Source: Phytopythium helicoides
Lineage: Eukaryota > Oomycota > Peronosporomycetes > Pythiales > Pythiaceae
NCBI GenBank assembly: GCA_024867545.1
Contig: JANFNE010000030.1
Location: forward strand, 372,001 to 436,000
DNA length: 64,000 nt
Direction of reading: 5' to 3'
The position numbers and the translations under genes are program-made. Positions 24,185-33,775 of this stretch are shown in pieces. Within the stretch, counting starts at the first letter, position 1; every line of letters begins with the position of its first letter. The notes beneath the pieces were generated by a model. That model saw only the letters and a list, made by a program, of their open reading frames with translations. It made no database searches and was not told where the DNA came from.

Positions 24185-25738
24185 CTACGCCTTGGAGTGC
24201 TCGTCGGCCGCGTCCTTGCCCCAGAGAGCTGCAATCTGCTCGCGAAGCTTCAGAGCAACCTTCCACTGGCCGTTCTGCTCGCTCAGCTGCAGCACAGCGC
24301 GGTAGAGCCCGCGCAGGCGGTTGTCCGACCGGTAGCGCGCAGGCACCTGGCTGCCACCGTCGTCGCTCGCGTTCGACGTCTCAAAGACTCGAACGACCTC
24401 CAGTGCGACATTCGCAAGTCCGTGGTCGCGCGCGGCGAGCACCAGCTCGTACGCATCCGAGAGGTTCAGGTAGAACGATCCCTGCTCGAACGACGCCAGT
24501 GCGCTAGTCGCCACACCCGCGTTGTCATTCTTGATAGCGCTGCGCAGCACGGCGACCGCCGCCTCGTACGTCACCTGACCAGACTTGGTCGGCATCTGGG
24601 ACAGCAGCTCGTGAGCCTCGTCCACGAGACCCTCGCTCGCCAACTTATCGATCACAGTCGTGATCCACTCCTTCGGGATGCTCGTGTCGGAGGGCTTGAG
24701 CGACGCAATCGCCTCGTCGTACAGCTGCTTCAGCTCAGAGACGTCACCCTCCACGGACATGTGCTTCAGAAGCACCGAGTAGCACGACTTCGGCAGGACA
24801 TAGTCGTCGTCGCGGAGATTCTTGACGTCCGAATACGCTTCCAGCAGCTTCAGGCGCTGGCGCTTGTTGCCGTGCAAAAAGCCTGGGCACGCGTTGCCCA
24901 CGAGAGCCTTCGACACATGCACTTTGCGCTGCTTCAGGTCGTCCCAAACCCGCTCGTACGCATTGGCATCGTAGTGCTTGGTTGCTGACTTGCCCTTCCG
25001 CCCGCGGTGGTGGCGCTGCGGCTTCTTCGACACTTCACGCATGCTTGTGAGCATCACAATGTAGTTGAACGGGGTCACTCGCAGCTCGGACGAGTTCAGA
25101 CTGCCAATAACTTGCAGCGCTTGGTCCAGTTGGCCATTCTCAATCAGCACCTGCAGCGTCAGGTTAATGACACTGCCAATGTTGAATTGCGAATAGCGCT
25201 GGTTGTTCTTCTCAGCCCCGCTATCAATGTTGTCACCCTCGGCGCTGTCCTCGCTAGGAAAGGATGCAGCTGAAACATTATCGCCAGCCTTTCGCTGAGT
25301 GTACTCACTGATTGCCTGCTCGAACAGAGTCACCGCCGCCTCCGCATCGCCAAACTTGCGGAAAAGCTTCATCGCGTCGTCGACGCGGAAGATCTGGCGG
25401 TCCTGGAACAGCATCGCCTTGGTCGAGAGATACGCAAGCTTGCCATTCGAGTCGCCGCTGCTCAGCTTCTTGAAATGGCCCATCGCCTCGGCGATTGCGT
25501 GTCCGTAGTTGCCCTTGATCGTTCCAAACGTCTTGAGCAGCCCCTCCACCTTGTCGAGCTGGCCCGTCATGATGTAGGCTCGCACCGAGTCTTTCGCTAG
25601 CGAAGGACCAATCTTGAGCGCTCCTTCCGGCACGCGAACGCCAGCAGGGACATCCTCGCTCGTTAGCGGCGAAATCAGCGTGTCGACGATGGCAGCAGCC
25701 TGGGTTCCTTCGTTGTTTTTCAGGAGCTTACTGATCAT
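24185..25738 (-). pseudogene. 5'-truncated duplicate of the PPR gene at 27.7-30.35 kb
   Basis: The open frame (517 aa) matches the C-terminal half of the full-length PPR paralogue almost residue for residue, from NNEGTQAAAIVDTLISPLTS to the stop, with scattered substitutions (for example VTTVIDKL / VTIVIEKL). The similarity ends at about 25735, inside what would be the middle of the gene; upstream sequence is unrelated and AT-rich. The ATG at 25738 arose at the junction. It therefore lacks the presequence and N-terminal repeats and is probably not functional, although the remaining frame has stayed open. The 3' flank (including GGGCTTGCGAGACC and CTATCATCTAGCGCGTCCTA) is duplicated too. Confidence 0.85.
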
Positions 25739-25833
25739 GCATTTTCAGCTCTCGTCACAGATTTTGAATAAAATGCTGTTCACACGTCGCAGATTTGAAA
25801 ATTTTCCGTGTGTGTACCGTGGAGGACAGAGAT

Positions 25834-25873
25834 CGTACGCCCGCTTTCGCATTCGTACGCCCGCTGTCGCATT
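25834..25873. repeat. 20-bp direct repeat, two copies
   Basis: CGTACGCCCGCTTTCGCATT is followed immediately by a copy with one T-to-G change. It sits in the AT-rich stretch between the truncated PPR copy and the HTH/nuclease element. Confidence 0.85.
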
Positions 25874-25980
25874 GATTTGAAATACATACTTTTTATTTTA
25901 TTTTGAAATCCATAAATGGACCTCGACAAAGTTGCAGGGGGTCGTTCTCAGGTTTTCCTCCAGCAACCGTGTGGTCCGTC

Positions 25981-27108
25981 ATGGCGCCGCCTCCACTTCC
26001 TCTCGAGACGCGCAAGCTCATCTGGAAGGTTAGAGACGACGACCCGAGCAAGAGCTGTCAACGTATTGCGGCCGCTGTCGGCTGTTCCAAGACGAGCGTC
26101 CACCGCACGCTCCAGGAGCCACGCCCACCACCTGCCATGCGCGCGACCATGACCCGAGAACAGAAGGCCCGGCTCAGGGAGATCAAGGACAACGAAGGAC
26201 TTTCTCCGCGAGCCCTGCTGGAGAGAACTATGCAAGAGTTCAAGCTCGCGACGACCCCGGGGTTGAGAACGGTGAAAAAAATAGTCGGAGAGCCATCCCA
26301 GTCGTCATTCACACTGCCATCCAGCCCACCCGTGCGTCCGCCATCGAGCCCAACTGTGAGTCTGCCGTGGAGTCCAGTCGCTGGCCCGCCTGTGACCACC
26401 GAGCCACTGTCATTGCCTGTGACCACCAAGCCGCCATCGCCTGTGACCACCGAGCCACTGTCATTGCCTGTGACCACCAAGCCGCCATCGCCTGTGACCA
26501 CCGAGCCACTACCGTCGCCCGTGGCAGCTTGTTTGACCGCCGCAAATATTGCGAAAGTGTAGGTGGTGGAGGAGCGCCACCCAAAGGAAGCACTCTTTGT
26601 GTCAGCTTTGCTGTTATTTTATCCATTCTTCGTGCTGGACAAGAGAGTGAAGGGTGGGATCTCGCGTTTTCGCCCCGATGCCTTACTTTACTTACTCTTC
26701 CACGCGGTGATTGTGGAAGTTGACGAGTTTCAGCACGTCGGATACAATGCAGAAGCTGGATTCAAGAGGATGATGAAAATCTTTATCGATTTTGGCGTTC
26801 CAGTCATATTTCTTCGATTCAACCCTGATGAGTTCACTGACTTGAATGGCAACAAAAGGAAATCTGTGTTCAAAAGACGATGCAACAAACCCGACCATGA
26901 TCATCATATGAGGATTAGCATACGTAGATTCAAGAGTCAAGCGCAGATTCTGGTCAATGTATTGGAGAATGCGATCGCGCACAACCCAACTCACGATGTG
27001 ACGGTCGTGTACATGTTCTACTCTGGTCTTCCGATCTGCCACACGCATTGCTACAATCTTCCTCGAGGCGCTGATGGCAAACAATATTTGCCTGACGACT
27101 TCAGATGA
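25981..27108 (+). pseudogene. Transposase-type HTH plus PD-(D/E)XK nuclease-like ORF with one in-frame stop
   Basis: The first part (MAPPPLPLETRKLIWKVRDD onwards) contains a helix-turn-helix (SCQRIAAAVGCSKTSVHRTL) like those at the N-terminus of Tc1/Pogo/psq-type proteins. A Thr/Pro-rich linker made of 51-bp repeats follows. After a single TAG at 26560-26562 the same frame continues to 27108 and encodes a PD-(D/E)XK restriction-endonuclease-like fold: RFRPDALL, VIVEVDEFQHVGY, KRMMKIFIDFGVPVIFLRF and NPDEF. Similar nuclease-like proteins occur in oomycetes and giant viruses. Both halves share one frame without any indel, so this was probably one ~375-residue protein, now interrupted or read through. 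Flanked by repeats on the right. A selfish or domesticated element is inferred. Confidence 0.65.
26389..26520 (+). repeat. 51-bp coding minisatellite (about 2.6 copies)
   Basis: Units begin CCTGTGACCACCGAGCCACT at 26389, 26440 and 26491 (the last partial). The period is a multiple of three and encodes the Thr/Pro-rich linker (PVTTEPLSLPVTTKPPS) between the HTH and nuclease-like parts. Confidence 0.9.
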
Positions 27109-27208
27109 GGCGAGCAAGTGGAAGTGTGGGATTCGTGCATGCATGCAGGGCGAAACTGTGACGATTATGTATATTTGTTCTGTGTGAGAGGGAATTGAAG
27201 TGGAATCA

Positions 27209-27372
27209 CCGGACTCGGTGCAACACGTGCTGTTGCGTTCGCAGTGTATCGCCACCTGCCATTCGCCTCTGCCACTTCTGTCTCCTTGTCAATCCGCTCC
27301 ACAAGCTGCTGTTGGTGGAGTTGTCGGTGGGTTTTGATTTTTCATTTTTCATTGTGTTGAGTGTATTTTTGC
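27209..27372. repeat. ~165-bp dispersed repeat, copy 2
   Basis: Starts CCGGACTCGGTGCAACACGT and ends in TTTTCATTGTGTTGAGTGTA. It lies tandem to copy 3 with about 28 bp between them and has no counterpart beside the truncated PPR copy. Confidence 0.8.
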
Positions 27373-27400
27373 TTTCCTTAGTGCTTGCCAATCGCAAGGC

Positions 27401-27562
27401 CAGCACTCGACTTTCGGTGTGCAACACGTGCTGTTGCGTTCGCAGTGTATCACAACCTGCCATTCGCCTCTGCCACTTGTCAATCCGCTCCACAAGCTGC
27501 TGTCGGTGGAGTTGTCGGTGGGTTTTGGTTTTTCATTTTTCATTGTGTTGAGTGTGTTTTTG
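27401..27562. repeat. ~165-bp dispersed repeat, copy 3
   Basis: Closest in position to copy 1: both run directly into TCAAAGCGGCGGGGCTTGCG and the PPR 3' flank. A 14-bp deletion relative to copy 2 removes the CTGTCTCCTTGTC context. It marks the left end of the second duplicated PPR block. Confidence 0.8.
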
Positions 27563-27675
27563 CTTCTTTTTTTTCCTCAAAGCGGCGGGGCTTGCGAGAC
27601 CCCACCGCCTTCTATCATCTAGCGCGTCCTACTTGCCCGCGTCAGACTCTTCACGGAAGCCTTCAGCGAACCTCT

Positions 27676-30352
27676 CTACGCCTTGGACTGCTCGTCAGCC
27701 GAGTCCTTGCCCCAGAGAGCTGCAATCTGCTCGCGAAGCTTCAGAGCAACCTTCCACTGGCCGTTCTGCTCGCTCAGCTGCAGCACCGCGCGGTAGAGCC
27801 CGCGCAGGCGGTTGTCCGACCGATAGCGCGCAGGCACCTGGCTGTTCCCGTCGTTGCTCGCGTTCGACATCTCAAAGACCCGAACGATTTCCAGTGCGAC
27901 ATTCGCCAGTCCGTGGTCGCGCGCGGCGAGCACCAACTCGTACGCATCCGAGAGGTTCAGGTAGAACGAGCCCTGTTCGAACGACGCCAGCGCGCTAGTC
28001 GCCACGCCCACGTTGTCATTCTTGACAGCGCTGCGCAGCACAGCGACCGCCGCCTCGTACGTCACCTGACCGGTCTTGGTCGGCATCTGGGATAGCAGCT
28101 CGTGAGCCTCGTCCACGAGACCCTCACTCGCCAACTTCTCGATCACGATCGTGACCCACTCCTTCGGGATGCTCGTGTCTGACGGCTTGAGCGACGCAAG
28201 CGCCTCGTCGTACAGCTGCTTCAGCTCAGAGACGTCACCCTCCACGGACATGTGCTTCAGAAGCACCGAGTAGCACGACTTCGGCAGGACATAGTCATCG
28301 TCGCGAAGATTCTTGACGTCCGAATATGCTTCCAGCAGCTTCAGGCGCTGGCGTTTGTTGCCGTGCAAAAAACCTGGGCACACGTTGCCCACGAGAGCCT
28401 TCGACACATGCACCTTGCGCTGCTTCAGGTCGTCCCAAACGCGCTCGTACGCATTGGCATCGTAGTGCTTGGCTGCTGACTTGCCCTTCCGCCCGCGGTG
28501 GTGGCGCTGCGGCTTCTTCGACACCTCGCGCATGCTTGTGAACATCACAATGTAGTTGAACGGGGTCACTCGCAGCTCGGACGAGTTCAGACTGCCAATA
28601 ACTTGCAATGCTTGGTCCAGTTGGCCATTCTCAATCAGCACCTGCAGCGTCAGGTTGATGACACTGCCAATGTTGAATTGCGAGTAGCGCTGGTTGTTCT
28701 TCTCAGCTTCACTGTCAATGCCGTCGCCATCGGCACTGTCCTCGCTAGAAAAGGATGCAGCTGCAGCATTATCGTCAGTCTTTCGCTGAGTGTACTCACT
28801 GATTGCCTGTTCGAACAGAGTCACTGCCGCCTCCGCATCGCCAAACTTGCGGAAAAGCTTCATCGCGTCGTCGACGCGGAAGATCTGGCGGTCCTGGAAC
28901 AGCATCGCTTTGGTCGAGAGGTATGCGAGCTTGCCATTTGAGTCGCCGCTGCTAGGCTTCTTGAAATGGCCCATCGCCTCGGCGATTGCGTGTCCGTAGT
29001 TGCCCTTGATCGTCCCAAACGTCTTGAGCAGCCCCTCCACCTTGTCGAGCTGGCCCGTCATGATGTAGGCTCGCACCGAGTCTTTCGCTAGCGAAGGACC
29101 AATCTTGAGCGCTCCTTCCGGCACGCGAACGCCAGCAGGGACATCCTCGCTCGTTAGCGGCGAAATCAGCGTGTCGACGATGGCAGCAGCCTGGGATCCT
29201 TCGTTGTTTTTCAAGTGCTCACGGATCTTGCCGCTCACGTTCGAGTGGCGAAGACTGGACGACTTTGACTTATCCTTCTCCACGGGCTCGTCGGCAAACG
29301 GCGTGCCCTGGAGGATCTCGCGGTTGCGGTCGATGATAGTGCGGGTCATCGAGTCAAACGCCACGTTATTCTCACGCATCTCCTCCAGCACCTCGACGAT
29401 CTCGTCGTGCTTCTCGAGGAACTCGAGCGTCATGATGATGCGGTTGTACGCACGGGCGTCCAACTCGAGGTCGAATTTCTTGCGGTTGGCAAGAATGTCG
29501 GTAGCCTGCTGCTTGCAGTCGTTGTGGATGCAGACGCTGAGCAGCGAGATGAGCGTGCCGCCGTTGAGCTTCATGCTCGAGTTCATGTAGAACTCGAACG
29601 CCTTCTGCGGCTCCTCAACCATGCCCATGGCGACGATGACGCGGTCGATGGCGGTCTCGTGCCACTGGCCAACCTGCGGGTCGATCATCTCGAAGAGCTC
29701 GCGCACGCGGTCGGCGTTGCCGGCGCGCGCATAGGCCATGATGAGACGCGAGGTAGTCTCATTGGGAATCTCATGTCCGGCGTCCAGCATCTCCTGCCAG
29801 ATCTGCGAGGCCTCGTCGAGGTTGCCGAGCTCGAGGTTGCCGACGATGCCGAAGCGGTAGACCATTTCTGGCACGCTCTGGTAGCGCGGGCGCGTGTCCT
29901 CGTAGATCTTGAGCATCTTGTCGCCGTTGCGCGCGCGCAATAGCTGCCGGAAGACCTCGCCGTAGACCATGAAGTCGATCTGCGCCGGGAAGTGCTGCTC
30001 CATGTAGGCGAAGGCGTCCATCATGGCCGGCACGGCGCGCACCTTCTGCGCGGCCATGAAGATGTTGCGCACGTCGTCCCAGCTGGCGTCTCCGCGCGCC
30101 GCCAGTGCCGCGAACTCCTCCGACAGCGCCTTCTTGACGCCCACGATGCGGGCTCGGGCCCAGGTCGGCGCGCAGCTCGGCCGGCTGCCGCGCCAGCAGC
30201 TCGTCGCGGTCCATTCCGCCGAGCGTCGACAGCCTGCGCCGCAGCAGCGCCGGCGCCACGGCAGGCGCGTGGGCGTGGGCTGAGGCGGGCGCCGACGCCG
30301 ACGCCGACGCGCGCATCTGGCGCAGCGCCGCAGCTCGGCAGGCGCGCCACAT
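27676..30352 (-). CDS. Pentatricopeptide repeat (PPR) protein, full-length paralogue
   Basis: Best start is MWRACRAAALRQMRAS at 30352, which gives an Arg/Ala/Ser-rich mitochondrial-type presequence with an ASASASAPASAHAHAPA tract. The frame changes by one base at about 30155 within a GGGCCCG run (LRADLG to ARIVGVKKALSEEF); homology to paralogue 1 across the junction indicates one extra C. After that the frame is open to 27676, about 890 residues in all. Helical repeats include FMVYGEVFRQLLRARNGDK, VYRFGIVGNLELGNLDEA, SRLIMAYARAGNADRVRELF and YNRIIMTLEFLEKHDEIVEV. Its 3' half was recently copied to 24.2-25.7 kb. Organellar RNA metabolism is the likely role. It is head-to-head with the RIIa-domain gene, start codons ~130 bp apart. 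Confidence 0.85.
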
Positions 30353-30481
30353 GTCGTCGAGGGGGCCGCGAGCTGATGGAGCAGTGAGTGACCCACCCAC
30401 CATCCACCCGCGGGATCGTCTGTGGTGTGGGCCACACCATGGACGGGGGGAGACTTGAAGCGGCGCGGAAAGGCGGCGGCG

Positions 30482-30796
30482 ATGGAGCGCGCGCAGAAGA
30501 TGGAGGTGCTGACGCCGCAGCAGCTGGCGGCGCTCAACCAGGCCAAGGTGCGTCGACCGACACGCGTGCGTTGGTGGTGGGGTGGGGGAGTGTGTGACGT
30601 GTGAGCGGAGCTGCAGGTCATGATCCGCATGGACAACGAGCAGTACCTGCGCGAGCACCCGGACGTCAACAAGGTGCTGCGCGCGCTGGTGCGCGCCATG
30701 ATCCGCGAGCGACCGCAGAACCCGACGACCTTTGCCTTCCGCTTCTTCAGCCGCTCGCAGGCCGCGATCCGCGCGGACGTGGACGCCAGGGACTGA
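30482..30796 (+). CDS. RIIa-domain protein, RIIAD1-like
   Basis: Two exons, 30482-30547 and 30617-30796, joined across a GTGCGT..CAG intron; 81 aa. The sequence LTPQQLAALNQAK, then YLREHPDVNKVLRALVRAMI and NPTTFAFRFFS, follows the layout of human RIIAD1 (N-terminal helix, YLRxH, dimerisation/docking helices, PxNxxxFAxxFF). RIIa domains dimerise and dock amphipathic helices of A-kinase anchoring proteins, and small RIIa proteins are common in axonemes; oomycetes make flagellated zoospores, so a flagellar role is plausible but inferred. The gene shares a ~130-bp divergent promoter region with the PPR gene. Confidence 0.75.
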
Positions 30797-31071
30797 GTAG
30801 CTTCGAGATACAAGCAAAAGAATACGACATGCAAGCACACCGATGAGGTAGTGGAAATCATATACTCACACCCGCACTGCGCTGCAAAGGGGTGATCGGA
30901 GAAGCTGGCGGTCCAGCCGCCGAGCCCGCGGTCCCACACATGTGTGGCGCCTCGCTGCAGGGCTACAACGTGCATCCTCCTACTCGTAGTCGTCGTCTCA
31001 CCTCGTCGACCAAACGCTTTGGGTCCAGCCCGCCATCGCCACCGACAAAATCACGAGCGACAGACCACACT

Positions 31072-32274
31072 TTATGCGCTCGAGTCTGACACGCTCGTAA
31101 TCTCCTCGTGGCCCTGCAGCTTCTGCTCGGCCGCGTCGCGCACCGGCTTGAAGTAAGCGTGCTGCATCGCCTCCTTGGCTGTTAATCTCTCCTGGTGGTC
31201 GTAACGCAGCAGGCCGTCGAGGAAGTCAATGGCCTCGGGCGACACCAGGTGCTTGTTCTCGGGGGTGATGAACTTTTCCCACGGCTTCTTGGTGTGCGTG
31301 CCGAGGATGCCGTCGTACTGCGGGTCGAGCTCCAGGTCGTAGGTCGTCAAGTAGTCGAATAGCTCATCCGTGCCCTTGACCTTGGCAATCTTGACGAGCT
31401 GGTCGCAATTGTCGTGGCCATGGAAGAACGGCTCCTTCTTGAAGATCATGGCCGCAAACATGCAGCCCAGACTCCACATGTCGAGCGAGTAGTCGTACTC
31501 CTGCATGTCCACCAGCAGCTCCGGGCCCTTGAAGTAGCGACTCGCGACGCGCACATTGTACTCGCGGCCCGGATGGTAGAACTCGGCGAGACCCCAGTCG
31601 ATCAACCGCAGCTGGCGCTTCTCGTGATCAATCATGACATTATGCGGCTTGACATCGCGATGCATGATGCCATTCGAGTGGCAGTAGTCGAGCGCCTTGA
31701 GCAGCTCGAAGATGTAGTAGCGGATGTCAAAGTCGCTCAGCGTCGGGTAGAGCGTCTTGAAGTCCGTGTTGTTGACGTGCTCGGTCACGAGACTCGGCGT
31801 CTTGGACTGCGGGTCGCGCACCACGTCGAGCAGCTGCACGATGTTGGTTCCTCCCGAGAGGTTCTGCAGGATCTTGATCTCACTGCAGGGGGGCGGCACA
31901 GGAAGAGAAAGGTCAGTCCGAGGCGACGCCTTCGCTCGCACATTGCACCGCGCACGTCCTCACCGCTTGATCTTCTTCTTCTTGACCGGCTTGAGGATCT
32001 TGATGACGCACTTGCTGTTGTTGGCCACGTTGTAGCCCTCGAACACCTCGCTGTACTTGCCGCGGCCGATCTTGCGCACGACCTCGTAGTTGTCCTGGTC
32101 ACTGCAGGGAGAGAGCGCGAGAGAGAGAGAGAGAGCCGAGTGAGCGCCTCCTCTCGTCCAACCAGACGCACGCGCGAGCGCCACGCACCCCCACGCCACG
32201 TTCAGCGTCTCGTAGTCCCAGTACTCGCGCGGCCGCGTCTCGTTCACGTCGCAGTACACGCGCGCGCGGCTCAT
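31072..32274 (-). CDS. Casein kinase 2 alpha catalytic subunit, copy 2
   Basis: Exons 32274-32189, 32101-31964 and 31882-31072; 344 aa with the frame closing. Intron positions are identical to copy 1 (after WG and after the KKKKIxR cluster), while intron sequences differ. Diagnostic elements are present: [40 protein letters not shown] and [17 protein letters not shown]. Substitutions relative to copy 1 include [12 protein letters not shown] for [12 protein letters not shown] and HDNCDQL for HDNYDQL; the C-terminal tail is unrelated ([13 protein letters not shown]). Both copies look functional, so this is a retained duplication. Confidence 0.95.
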
Positions 32275-32611
32275 GGTCGGCTGGAAGCTTCGCCCCCTTC
32301 TTCCGTCGGATTTCGAAAACCACTGGGCCGCCAGGTCGCCAGCGGAGATCTCGCCTTTTGTATACATATAGAGGACCGCTGGGAAGAACGGATTTTAGCC
32401 AATCCTGTATTGCGCAAGGGAGAGGAGGGACAGGATTGGATGAAAATGGACAACTGGTGCCGGTGCTTGATCTTTGTAGCGCCAACTGCACGAGGCTTCC
32501 TGCAACAAACAGCGCTTGCAGGAATTGAGGCAAACAATACATCGTTCGCCTCAATCGATCAGAAAAGAAATATCCTCCCAGCTGCCTGTCAGCTACTGTA
32601 TAGGATGTGAA
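32275..32611. promoter_or_regulatory. Upstream region of CK2 alpha copy 2, bounded by the Helitron end
   Basis: About 340 bp between the CK2 start codon and the inferred Helitron terminus. It includes an inverted CCAAT (AGGATTGGATGAAAATGGAC at about 32433) resembling the motif upstream of the kinesin/phosphatase pair. No coding signal. Confidence 0.4.
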
Positions 32612-32622
32612 CAAGCCGAGCG

Positions 32623-32644
32623 CCGGCCCCGCAAGCAGGGCCGG
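32623..32644 (-). other. Helitron 3'-terminal hairpin
   Basis: CCGGCCC (32623-32629) pairs with GGGCCGG (32638-32644) around an 8-nt loop. It lies just upstream, in Helitron orientation, of the CTTG at 32615-32612. Helitrons characteristically end in a short hairpin 10-12 nt before CTRR. Confidence 0.6.
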
Positions 32645-32689
32645 TTTCATAAAATTATCGAAACTTCAATTATTCAAAATGTATTTACG

Positions 32690-32697
32690 CTTATTAC
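32690..32697. repeat. 8-bp target-site duplication, left copy (hAT)
   Basis: CTTATTAC immediately left of the hAT terminus; identical to 35891-35898. Eight base pairs is the hAT-specific duplication length. Confidence 0.93.
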
Positions 32698-32882
32698 CAG
32701 GGTTGGCAAAGCGCCAAACAAGGTTTTTGGAAGAATGGATTTTTAGGACAGACCACCCACCCCAGGAAGCCAAAACGAGGAATATGCAGGATTTTCAAAA
32801 TTAGACTATATTGAGTTACGGAGGGATCTTCTCGCACTAGCCAAGTTGGCGGCGCAGCCTGTTCAGCGCTACAAAGACAACG

Positions 32883-33380
32883 TTAGACTGTGCATGTGAA
32901 TGTAAAAGCTAGCGACAAACCTCGAACACGAGCACTTGATCGTTCAGGACGTCGTCCTTCACGACGCCCGCCTCTCGTCGACTGATAATCCCACTTCGAT
33001 TCGCGGAATGCAGTCTTGAAGGCGCCAGTAAGGCGCCAGTTGATATTTGCTTCTGGCTCCCACGACAGCGAGTGGTCGATGCGCCATTGCACAAGGTACA
33101 GTATGGGGCTGTTGACCTTGCGCATCGCCCATAGCTTCTCGACCTCGAACACGTCATCGAACCCGTCACGTCGGGCAGCGTTCCCACCGAAAAGATCTCC
33201 CCATGCCGTTTCCTCATCCTCATCGTCCATGACACCGTCTGATTCGGACTCAGATTCGGCGGCGCTTGACGGGGGGCTTGGTGGCGCTGGTGGTGGCCCT
33301 ACGCGCTGCCGAATAAAACGGCCGTCCGCCAGACGCTCGAATGAGGCTGCATGGCGCTGTCGGGGCTTGAGTGGCGGCAT
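32883..33380 (-). CDS. Chromodomain protein encoded inside the hAT element
   Basis: The frame from MPPLKPRQRHAASF (33380; an upstream ATG exists at 33428) encodes 165 aa. After a Pro/Ser/acidic N-terminal region comes a chromodomain: DDVFEVEKLWAMRK, then ILYLVQWRIDHSLSWEPEANI. The three aromatic cage positions (F, W in YLVQW, W in SWEP) are present. The C-terminus is basic (GGRREGRRPERSSARVRG). Chromodomains bind methylated histone tails; in chromoviruses they guide integration to heterochromatin. It lies downstream of the transposase on the same strand, separated by ~350 bp, and entirely within the TIRs. It could be a separate gene or reached by splicing from the transposase transcript; a GTAAGT follows the transposase stop. 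Confidence 0.7.
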   Translation of the reverse strand: MPPLKPRQRHAASFERLADGRFIRQRVGPPPAPPSPPSSAAESESESDGVMDDEDEETAWGDLFGGNAARRDGFDDVFEVEKLWAMRKVNSPILYLVQWRIDHSLSWEPEANINWRLTGAFKTAFRESKWDYQSTRGGRREGRRPERSSARVRGLSLAFTFTCTV

Positions 33381-33775
33381 GAATGCTGTGGATTTGAAAA
33401 TGACAAGGAAGCGATATCGGCTCAACACGCAACTATATTTGCATCATCAAATTTAGATTACATCAGCTCGTTTTTATTTTGAGATGGTGGCCGCTGCTGT
33501 TTTTGGAGAGAGCGCATGGCGGATCCTACCTGCACAGTACAGATAGCCTTTGTTGCATGCATGGCAGCGCGTGGGTAAGCTCACCGGAAGAAACAATACC
33601 GACAACAAAATTTGCTAAAGAGAAATACGCTTCGCAAAGTCGGAAACTAAACGCCTGTCACTGTTACTCTATCGGCTTTGAATCTCTCAATTGAGGGAGC
33701 TGCGGGAGTTATCAGGGTTTGAAAGTAAGCAACCATTTCTATTGAGAAACCCATACAAATGAAACTTACGTCACC

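Noticed and set aside
30353..30975. N-terminal extension of the full-length PPR frame to 30975 (1099 codons)
   Set aside because: The extra sequence is Arg/Ser/Pro-rich, antisense to the RIIa gene, and unlike paralogue 1. The presequence starting at 30352 in another frame fits better with a one-base error.
31414..32610. 398-codon plus-strand frame opposite CK2 alpha copy 2
   Set aside because: It is the reverse-frame shadow of the CK2 exons and introns, with no domain motifs.
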